This document shows, piece after piece, positions 58,504 through 64,000 of a DNA stretch of 64,000 nt. Origin of the DNA: Stutzerimonas kunmingensis (GTDB lineage: Bacteria; Pseudomonadota; Gammaproteobacteria; Pseudomonadales; Pseudomonadaceae); NCBI RefSeq assembly GCF_002929225.1, contig NZ_PISM01000018.1, positions 620,001-684,000 of the forward strand, in the 5' to 3' direction. A program made the position numbers and the translations under genes. The notes beneath the pieces were generated by a model. The model was not told the origin of the DNA, ran no database searches, and saw nothing but the letters and a program-made list of their open reading frames with translations. Numbering within the stretch: position 1 is the first letter of the stretch; every line of letters begins with the position of its first letter.

Positions 58504-59262
58504 CTAATGAGCGAAAAAGTGCATTCCTCCATCGACGGGAATCACAGCGCCGGTGATGTAACGAGCCAAAGGTGAAGCAAGAAACGCCACTAAATGGCCT
58601 ATATCTTCCGGTTCACCGAAATACCCAATGGGAATATTGCGAGTAATGAAGTCCCGTCTGCTTTCCTCGGTTGGATGGAGCCTGCTCAACACTTGGGCGC
58701 TGTTGATCCGTCCAGGAGCAATCGTATTGACCGTGACTCCCTGCGCGGCCACGTCGCAGGAAAGTCCTTTGGCCCAAAGATGCAGGGCGGCTTTGGCAGC
58801 CGTGGCAGCATTCAGCGAGCGAGGCTCCATCGAGCCGCTGATACTGATGATGCGACCCCACTGACGTACACGCATCGTTGGAAGGATGGCTTGGGTCAAC
58901 CGCCGCGCAGCGGTGAAGTTGAGCGCAAACGCTTCTTCCCAGTCCTCATCAGATGCTGACAATTCCGTTGGGCGTGAACCGCCAGCGCAGTTGACCAGGA
59001 TGTCGATGTGACCAAGGGCTGTCGCCGCTTCGGCGGCAATGCGCGCGACATCGGCTGCGTCTGTCACATCACCGCTGACGACAATGGGAACTTGCTCACT
59101 GGAGGCTTCGATTTGTGAAGCAACCCGTTCCAACTGATCGTCCCTGCGCGCGGTGACGGCTATGCGGGTGCCTTCATCGGCGAGCAGGCGTGCAACACCC
59201 GCACCTATGCCACTGCTTGCGCCGGTGATAAGCGCCGTTCGTCCTCTTAAGTTCAATTCCAC
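58504..59262 (-). CDS. SDR-family oxidoreductase lacking the catalytic Tyr
   Basis: A 252-residue short-chain dehydrogenase. The cofactor motif TGASSGIG is at 13-20, NCAGG at 91-95, Asn115 and Ser140 are present, and Lys157 is in NAATAAKAAL. The Tyr expected four residues before the Lys is Ala153, so normal SDR chemistry is doubtful; some SDR subgroups share this. The C-terminal EPEDIGHLVAFLASPLARYI is classical. GC content is lower than in the ICE core. It is divergent from the next LysR gene, probably its regulator. Confidence 0.85.
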   Translation of the reverse strand: MELNLRGRTALITGASSGIGAGVARLLADEGTRIAVTARRDDQLERVASQIEASSEQVPIVVSGDVTDAADVARIAAEAATALGHIDILVNCAGGSRPTELSASDEDWEEAFALNFTAARRLTQAILPTMRVRQWGRIISISGSMEPRSLNAATAAKAALHLWAKGLSCDVAAQGVTVNTIAPGRINSAQVLSRLHPTEESRRDFITRNIPIGYFGEPEDIGHLVAFLASPLARYITGAVIPVDGGMHFFAH

Positions 59263-59379
59263 CGTGTCCTCCTATGAAATGGCAGGAGTCCGGCCTACGG
59301 GATGCGGCTGTGTGCCTTGCAACCTGCGCGCCAAACTGTTCCATGTATTTTATTGAGAACCATTGCTTGATAAACTACC

Positions 59380-59399
59380 TTTAAGTTTCATAACTTAAA
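59380..59399. promoter_or_regulatory. Palindromic operator, SDR/LysR promoter region
   Basis: TTTAAGTT (59380-59387) and AACTTAAA (59392-59399) are perfect 8-bp inverted repeats around TCAT, 14 bases before the LysR ATG. Placement in the divergent 151-base gap (59263-59413) fits autoregulation by the adjacent LysR protein. Confidence 0.6.
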
Positions 59400-59413
59400 A
59401 CTGTGGGTTCACA

Positions 59414-60307
59414 ATGGATCTGTTGGACAGCATGAAGGTGTACGTCCTTACGGTGGAGAAAGGCAGTCTGAGCGGGGCTGCCGCTACGTTGGGCGTCTCC
59501 GCAACAATGGCAGGCAAGCATCTGCGGTCACTGGAAGCGCGCCTGGGAATGCAGTTGCTTAACCGAACGACGCGGCGGCAGCATCTAACCTCGTTCGGTG
59601 AGGACTACTACACGAGATGCAAAGAGATTCTGCGCTTGGTAGCGGAGACAGATGCGCAGGCCCAGCACCAGAAATTAGCACCTGCTGGCAAGCTGCGCAT
59701 CACGGCGCCCGTTATCTTCGGGACACACGCATTGATGCCTGCCTTGGCGATCTATATGGCGCGTTATCCAGAAATCGCACTCGATGTAGTCCTTTCTGAT
59801 CGCGTGGTGGATTTAGCCGAAGAGGGGTTCGAGGCCGCCATTCGCATTGGAGAGTTACCGGAGAATGCGCCTCTGGTCGCAAGGCCGCTTACTCCATACA
59901 GCCTGACGATGTGCGCTTCCCCGGGATACTTGGCGCATCAGGGCATACCGGAAACAGTGGAAGACCTGCAGCATCACGAATGCCTATCGTTCAGCCCGAC
60001 AGCCTTGTCCTATTGGCTTGGCACTGGTGAGGACGTGCGTCGTCGATCAGTGTCGGGAAGATTGCAGATAAACAACGGCCAGGCACTCCGCATTGCTGCA
60101 CTCAATGGCATGGGCATCGTCTTGCAATCCACCCTTCTGTTGGAAGAGGACATTCAAGCTGGCCGTTTGATTCAATTGTTTCCCGAGCAAGGTCTGCCGA
60201 GCCGACCGATGAGCGTTGTTTACCTTCCTGACCGCTACCATTCGACCAAGCTACGTAGTTTTGTGGCGTTTCTCATGGAGCACTTCCCGCCAATGGCCCG
60301 CGTGTAG
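59414..60307 (+). CDS. LysR family regulator divergent from SDR gene
   Basis: A 297-residue LysR regulator. The DNA-binding domain is at residues 3-62 (LDSMKVYVLTVEKGSLSGAA, ATMAGKHLRSLEARLGMQLL), and the effector domain starts LRITAPVIFGTHALMPALAI. GC content is lower than the surrounding transfer genes, and it is the only plus-strand gene between traG and the window end. With the SDR gene it looks like a small acquired cargo unit. It converges on the relaxase gene. Confidence 0.87.
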   Translation: MDLLDSMKVYVLTVEKGSLSGAAATLGVSATMAGKHLRSLEARLGMQLLNRTTRRQHLTSFGEDYYTRCKEILRLVAETDAQAQHQKLAPAGKLRITAPVIFGTHALMPALAIYMARYPEIALDVVLSDRVVDLAEEGFEAAIRIGELPENAPLVARPLTPYSLTMCASPGYLAHQGIPETVEDLQHHECLSFSPTALSYWLGTGEDVRRRSVSGRLQINNGQALRIAALNGMGIVLQSTLLLEEDIQAGRLIQLFPEQGLPSRPMSVVYLPDRYHSTKLRSFVAFLMEHFPPMARV

Positions 60308-60324
60308 TGCCTGCACCTAACAAC

Positions 60325-62319
60325 TCAGCTTATTGAGAGATTGCGCTGCCGCCCGATTTCCCATGACACTCCACTGCCGCGCACCGTCGCTGCAAGCTGC
60401 TGCCCCAGCCGCTGTTCAATCACCGGACGCCACGGCACAAGCGAGAAGCCCATGCCGTCGTCCAGCATCGCGTACCGCCCGCTGGCGAGCATGACCGAGC
60501 GCCGGTAGATGCCGGCTACGCGCTGTCCGTCCGCCACTGGGCGATGTGACAGTCCGGTTTCGGCGGCAATGTCCTTTCCAACTTGCGCCAGCTCCCGGTT
60601 GTGCAGCGTCGCCAGCAGGTTGCGGGCGAGGATCACGCGCTGGCCGCGCCGCTGGGCCAAGCCCTGTTCTTCAAGGAAATCGGCGCGCTGCTGCATGGCC
60701 TGCTTGGCCTCGCCGCCAAAGCCCAGGTCGCCCAGCCCCTTGCCGCCGCCGATCAACTGCTGATCCAGCCAGGTGGCGCCGATCATGCGGGCCTGCCGCT
60801 CGATGGGCAGGTGCGATTTCAGCTCCACGGCTACGCCACCGAGGCGCTGCGCGTCGTACTGGCGGCCACGCTCGGCCAGGTCGTCCGGCACCTTCCATAA
60901 ACCATCGGCCACGCGCTCGACGATGCCAGCGCGGCGCAGGGCTTCCAGCCGGCGAACATGGGCCGCAACGACTTCCTGTGGGTCGCGTCCGGCCTTGGCC
61001 CGGCCTTGCTCGATCGCCAAGTGGTGATCGGCGCGGTAAGGGCCATCGCTCGCCAGCGCGGCGATGTTCTTGTCGGCCGCCCGCACCTCGGCGGAACCGC
61101 GCACCTCCACCACCGCGCCGGTGGGATAGTTCGCCAGCTCGTCGCGGGCGTTGAGCGCGACGTAGTGGGCCTTGCCGTCCACGCCGTCGATGACCAAATA
61201 TCCCCGGTCGTGCAGCTCGTCGGCCAGCCCCTTGGCGGCCACGCGGCCGATAACGGTGCGGCCGTCGTCTCCCGGCTCGAACACCTCCAGTTCGCGCGGC
61301 TGGCCACTCATGGCCCGCTGCATCGTGCGGATGATGTCGCCACGCTCGCCCAGGGCGCGCAAGGTCTTCTCTGCATCGGCATGGACGGCCCAGGTGCCGG
61401 GCTGCATCTCGTCGGCCAGGCCAAGCCGCTGCAAGCGTTGCAGGCGGCCGATCAGCAGCAGGCGCTGGCGTTGCAGCCGGGGCTCGTTGAAGCGTTCGAT
61501 CTGCACACGGCCATCCTCGCCGGCCTCGCGTTGCAGCGTGCGGTCGAGGCTCGTCCACCGTTCTTGCTCTACCTCGCGCTGCAAGGTCTGCTGGATCTCC
61601 AGTTCGGTACGCGGCCCCAGCCATTCCGTCGCCAGCTCGGCGGCGCGATGGCGGAAGCCATGGGCGATGTAGTCGCCGGCGATGATGAGGTCTTTGCCGG
61701 TGTCGTCGCGTCCGCGCACGATCAAATGCGTGTGCGGGTTGTCGGTGTTCCAGTGATCGACCGCCACCCAATCCAGCCGCGTCCCCAGGTCGGCTTCCAT
61801 CCGGTTCACCAGATGCCGGGTGTACGTGCGCAGGTCGTCCAGCTCGGCGCCGTCTTCCGGGGAGACGATGAAGCGGAAATGGTGCCGGTCGTCGGCGGCC
61901 CGCTCCTTGAAGGCATCAAGGTCGGTTTCGTCGGTCTGCAGCCCGTAGGCCCGTCCAGGTTCGCCATCGCGGCCCGCGCCGTCGCGCTCGATGTAGCGCA
62001 GGTGCTTGGCGAGCGACTGTGGGCTGGCGTTGCGCTGATTGACCAGCAGGGTCTTGATGGTCACGCGCCGCGACATGGGCGTCAGCTTCGCACCCGCGAA
62101 ACGCGCCGCCGTGTGGCCGCGCCCAAGCCGTGAGCCGGGACGCTGGCCAGCGCGTGCGCCGCTGCCACCGGCTACGGAATGGCGCATCGAGGACTTGCCG
62201 CCGCTGGCCTTGCCAGCCTGCTTGAGCACCTTGGAAACGAAGCTCTGGCCCTGGCCTTTGCCCCGGTTCTTCGGGGCGCTGGGGCGCACCCGGAAATCGT
62301 CGTCGCGGCGGTCGGTCAT
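60325..62319 (-). CDS. VirD2-like relaxase (DUF3363 domain)
   Basis: A 664-residue DNA relaxase that nicks oriT and leads the strand into the recipient. The HUH metal site is DHWNTDNPHTHLIVRG (His189, His196, His198). A candidate catalytic Tyr109 is in KHLRYIERDG. A basic Gly-rich N-terminal region covers 1-80, and the DUF3363 C-terminal region starts at about 330. ATG 62319 has AGGGAG upstream; the frame stays open 375 bases further but codes for nothing family-like. The gene is probably the rlxS/traI-type relaxase of Tn4371-like elements. Confidence 0.92.
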   Translation of the reverse strand: MTDRRDDDFRVRPSAPKNRGKGQGQSFVSKVLKQAGKASGGKSSMRHSVAGGSGARAGQRPGSRLGRGHTAARFAGAKLTPMSRRVTIKTLLVNQRNASPQSLAKHLRYIERDGAGRDGEPGRAYGLQTDETDLDAFKERAADDRHHFRFIVSPEDGAELDDLRTYTRHLVNRMEADLGTRLDWVAVDHWNTDNPHTHLIVRGRDDTGKDLIIAGDYIAHGFRHRAAELATEWLGPRTELEIQQTLQREVEQERWTSLDRTLQREAGEDGRVQIERFNEPRLQRQRLLLIGRLQRLQRLGLADEMQPGTWAVHADAEKTLRALGERGDIIRTMQRAMSGQPRELEVFEPGDDGRTVIGRVAAKGLADELHDRGYLVIDGVDGKAHYVALNARDELANYPTGAVVEVRGSAEVRAADKNIAALASDGPYRADHHLAIEQGRAKAGRDPQEVVAAHVRRLEALRRAGIVERVADGLWKVPDDLAERGRQYDAQRLGGVAVELKSHLPIERQARMIGATWLDQQLIGGGKGLGDLGFGGEAKQAMQQRADFLEEQGLAQRRGQRVILARNLLATLHNRELAQVGKDIAAETGLSHRPVADGQRVAGIYRRSVMLASGRYAMLDDGMGFSLVPWRPVIEQRLGQQLAATVRGSGVSWEIGRQRNLSIS

Positions 62320-62767
62320 GGCCTCGCTCCCTGCAAGCTCTGGCGTGTCCTGTCGTGCGAAGCACGCGGACATGCCTGCATTGGCGCGGGCCTTGCGCCG
62401 AACGCGGCACGGCGGCGCAGCCGCTCCGTGCCGCGCCACCCCCATGTGCAGACAGGCTTTCGACGCGGCCCGGTGCCGCGTCCTTTTGTCTTGCCTTCCG
62501 CCGTTGCCCTTCGCTGTCGCTCCGGGCGTCGGCGGCCCGGCGGCGCTGTGCTGCTTGCAGCCAGCCCGCCGGCGAACGCGCCAATGGCCGCAGGCCAGGC
62601 GCGTTCGAGGCAAGACGCCTGCACGTTGGACGGCTGCGCCGGAGACGCCGCGAAGTGCGGTGCGAATGCACACGCACTGCACGCGCGACGACATGGTGGC
62701 AGCAGCCGGAACGGCATGCCCGATGGCACGATGAGATGCACGGCACCATGCAGCGAATCGGCAGCCA
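62320..62767. other. Gene-free region between relaxase gene and traF; likely oriT
   Basis: A 448-base stretch without a supported gene. Open frames cross it on both strands, but none has family similarity. It holds a strong hairpin at 62343-62375 and many short GC-rich inverted repeats. oriT commonly lies beside the relaxase gene. Confidence 0.45.
62343..62375. other. Candidate oriT hairpin and nick site
   Basis: GCGTGTCC (62343-62350) can pair with GGACATGC (62368-62375) with one G-U pair, and an inner stem CGTGC (62354-62358) / GCACG (62362-62366) closes on GAA. TGTCCTGT (62346-62353) matches 7 of 8 positions of the IncP/MOBP nick consensus YATCCTGY, putting a possible nick after 62352. 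This is inference only. Confidence 0.3.
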
Positions 62768-63355
62768 TCATGGGCGTGTCTCCAGCCAGACCGGATGCGC
62801 GACGCCGATCACAGAAGATGCGCTGACCGGGCCGAAGTAGCGGCTGTCGAACGACGCCGGATTGGTCACGCTCAACAGGAGCAGTTCGCCAGGCGCAAGG
62901 CGGCGGCATTGCGGCCAGGATGGCAACGGCCGGCCCAGCCGGTCGGCAGGCAGCACGGCGGCCGAAGGCACGCCGTCGATGCGAACCTGACCGGCGACGA
63001 TGCAGACGTGTTGCGGCGCGACCGCGCCCACACGTTTGAGCAGCGGAACGTGAGCAGGCAGGTAGCCGCGCTGCGCAGCGAGCGCGGCAGCGTTGGCAGG
63101 CAATCGGGTCAGGACGATGCTGCCGACCGGCAGCGAGGCGGCCCGATGGTCAAGCGGCTGCACGTGATACCAGCCGACCGGAACGCTGTCGGACGGGTTG
63201 TAGATCAGGCGCGGCAGCGGTTGCACGAACGCGGCCCAGGCCAGCGCAGCGAGGCCGACGGCGGCGAAGCCCGCCAGCCCGATGCGAGCGCGCAGGCGCG
63301 AGCGAGGATGCGGCGCGGCTTCGGGCGTGCATGCGGTGGTGGAATCAGCGGTCAT
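62768..63355 (-). CDS. traF: TraF-type S26 signal peptidase
   Basis: A 195-residue membrane-bound peptidase that processes the TrbC pilin. One membrane helix lies at about 25-43 (IGLAGFAAVGLAALAWAAF). The catalytic Ser57 is in YNPSDSVPVGWY and the Lys107 is in PLLKRVGAVAP. GPVSASSVIGVAHPVW closes the domain. ATG 63355 overlaps the DUF2840 stop by 4 bases; the frame runs 107 codons further upstream only as a shadow of that gene. Confidence 0.92.
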   Translation of the reverse strand: MTADSTTACTPEAAPHPRSRLRARIGLAGFAAVGLAALAWAAFVQPLPRLIYNPSDSVPVGWYHVQPLDHRAASLPVGSIVLTRLPANAAALAAQRGYLPAHVPLLKRVGAVAPQHVCIVAGQVRIDGVPSAAVLPADRLGRPLPSWPQCRRLAPGELLLLSVTNPASFDSRYFGPVSASSVIGVAHPVWLETRP

Positions 63356-63909
63356 GGCAGCGCCCTCCCGGCCAGCCAAGCGGCGTGCCGCTCGGCGGTG
63401 TATTCGGGCAGTGGCAGGCGGGCCGCCAGACGGTTGCCCAGCGTGCGCCAGTACGCGGGGGACACGTCGATGGCGGCGATGCCTTGCGCCTCGATGCCGT
63501 CGATGCGTTCCAGCACGGCACGCACCGCGTTCTCGCCTTCTGCGTGCAGCAGCAGGCGTGCGCCGGGCCGCACGCCGGGGATGCGCTGCACGGTATCGAG
63601 CGGCGTGGCGGCTTGCATCACCATGAGCTGCCAGCGGATCGTGCCGTAGTCGTTGGCCTGCCAGCGGATGCGACACAGAACCGCGTTTGGCAAGAACACC
63701 GCGCAGCGCCGCCAGCGGTCGAGCTGGAGCGTGCGCGCCGGTTCGCCGAAGCGCAGGTAGAGCTTGAAGCGCGGCTCGATGTAGGCGAGCGATACGCGAG
63801 TCAGGGGCACGCTGCCAGCTTGGCCAGCGAGCGTCGAAAGCGAAGGCGGCGGCACGGTAGCCGGTGCAGCCGTCGCCGCATGAGCGGCAGGCAAGGCGGA
63901 TGCGTTCAT
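63352..63909 (-). CDS. DUF2840 protein
   Basis: A 185-residue protein of the DUF2840 family, found just upstream of traF in Tn4371-like elements. VSLAYIEPRFKLYLRFGEPA, ILLPNAVLCRIRW-like core (FLPNAVLCRIRWQANDYGT) and VSPAYWRTLGNRLAARLP are visible. The N-terminus is an Ala/Pro-rich stretch. The function is unknown. It overlaps its neighbours by 4 bases on both sides. Confidence 0.85.
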   Translation of the reverse strand: MNASALPAAHAATAAPATVPPPSLSTLAGQAGSVPLTRVSLAYIEPRFKLYLRFGEPARTLQLDRWRRCAVFLPNAVLCRIRWQANDYGTIRWQLMVMQAATPLDTVQRIPGVRPGARLLLHAEGENAVRAVLERIDGIEAQGIAAIDVSPAYWRTLGNRLAARLPLPEYTAERHAAWLAGRALP

Positions 63910-64000
63910 GGCAGGTTCTCCGGGCGCTTGTCGGGAAACTCCCGCTCCAGCAGGCCGCGCAGCAGTTCGGCCACGGTCACGCCCTGGCCGAAGGCGGCGA
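63906..64000 (-). CDS. Partial gene upstream of DUF2840 (C-terminus only)
   Basis: The last 30 residues of a minus-strand gene that begins beyond the window: AAFGQGVTVAELLRGLLERE, then FPDKRPENLP and a stop overlapping the DUF2840 start by 4 bases. In Tn4371-type elements a small gene next to a ParA-type ATPase gene sits here; too little is visible to name it. Confidence 0.65.
   Translation of the reverse strand, partial: AAFGQGVTVAELLRGLLEREFPDKRPENLP

Larger units (their letters stand above)
43872..64000. mobile_element. Tn4371-like integrative and conjugative element (partial)
   Basis: The gene order DUF2840-traF-relaxase-[cargo]-LysR-eexN-traG-RHH-trbB-C-D-E-J-K-L-F-G-I-DUF2274 is the conserved transfer core of Tn4371-family ICEs. 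All core genes are on the minus strand and most overlap by 4 bases. The integrase, replication/partition and main cargo regions should lie beyond base 64000. The left boundary is tentative. Confidence 0.85.

Noticed and set aside
62320..62694. N-terminal extension of the relaxase
   Set aside because: It has no family similarity; ATG 62319 has a ribosome site and the expected N-terminus.
62355..62840. Plus-strand frame in the relaxase-traF gap as a gene
   Set aside because: Arg/Ala-rich translation with no motif, overlapping the real traF end.

Overview
The window is high-GC DNA from a pseudomonad, most likely the Pseudomonas stutzeri (Stutzerimonas) group. This rests on the gene families and their order: ntrB-ntrC, hslV-hslU-DUF971, ubiE-ubiJ-ubiB followed by hisI-hisE-tatA-tatB-tatC, cysQ-nudE divergent from a GMP/IMP nucleotidase gene, and a solitary PHA-system protein. 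Species is inferred, not proven. No rRNA, tRNA or CRISPR array was seen.

Bases 1-43.5 kb are chromosomal. (a) 1-4.5 kb: two tandem DUF4124 proteins, the NtrB/NtrC nitrogen two-component system ended by a strong terminator, a small membrane protein and the tRNA methyltransferase TrmL. (b) 4.6-7 kb: a molybdopterin oxidoreductase of the FdhF/YdeP family whose reading frame is broken near its start by one extra G in a G6 run. (c) 7.1-18.3 kb: housekeeping genes for HslVU protease, ubiquinone synthesis (UbiE/J/B), histidine synthesis (HisI/HisE), Tat export (TatA/B/C), RsmE, D-aminoacyl-tRNA deacylase and prolyl aminopeptidase. (d) 18.3-27.4 kb: small lipoproteins, lipocalin, DUF924, fructose-1,6-bisphosphatase, glycogen phosphorylase, CysQ, NudE and a HAD nucleotidase. 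(e) 27.6-37.9 kb: a PAS hybrid kinase, FdhD, a glycine-zipper protein, a thioesterase, an iron alcohol dehydrogenase, a beta-oxidation pair (acyl-CoA dehydrogenase and 3-hydroxyacyl-CoA dehydrogenase) and a divergent LysR regulator. (f) 38.1-43.5 kb: a compact stressosome operon. It encodes RsbR, RsbS, RsbT and a fused HATPase/PP2C phosphatase, feeding a histidine kinase and a REC-PAS-HisKA-HATPase-REC hybrid kinase, with every adjacent gene pair overlapping.

From about 43.9 kb to the end the window holds part of a Tn4371-like integrative and conjugative element (ICE) read on the minus strand. The mating-pair module runs trbB-C-D-E-J-K-L-F-G-I plus DUF2274, preceded by a ribbon-helix-helix gene and traG (coupling protein). 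Further upstream come an EexN-type lipoprotein, a LysR regulator, a VirD2-like relaxase, traF, DUF2840 and the tail of another gene; the integrase end lies outside the window. Two pieces look like cargo because their base composition is lower in GC than the core: an Abi_C-type (abortive infection) gene at the trbI-side edge, and an SDR/LysR pair between the regulator and the relaxase gene.

The items most worth following up are the stressosome with its kinase output, the Abi_C gene at the ICE edge, a TPYTP tail shared by TrbJ and the EexN lipoprotein, a candidate oriT hairpin next to the relaxase gene, and the frameshifted oxidoreductase.
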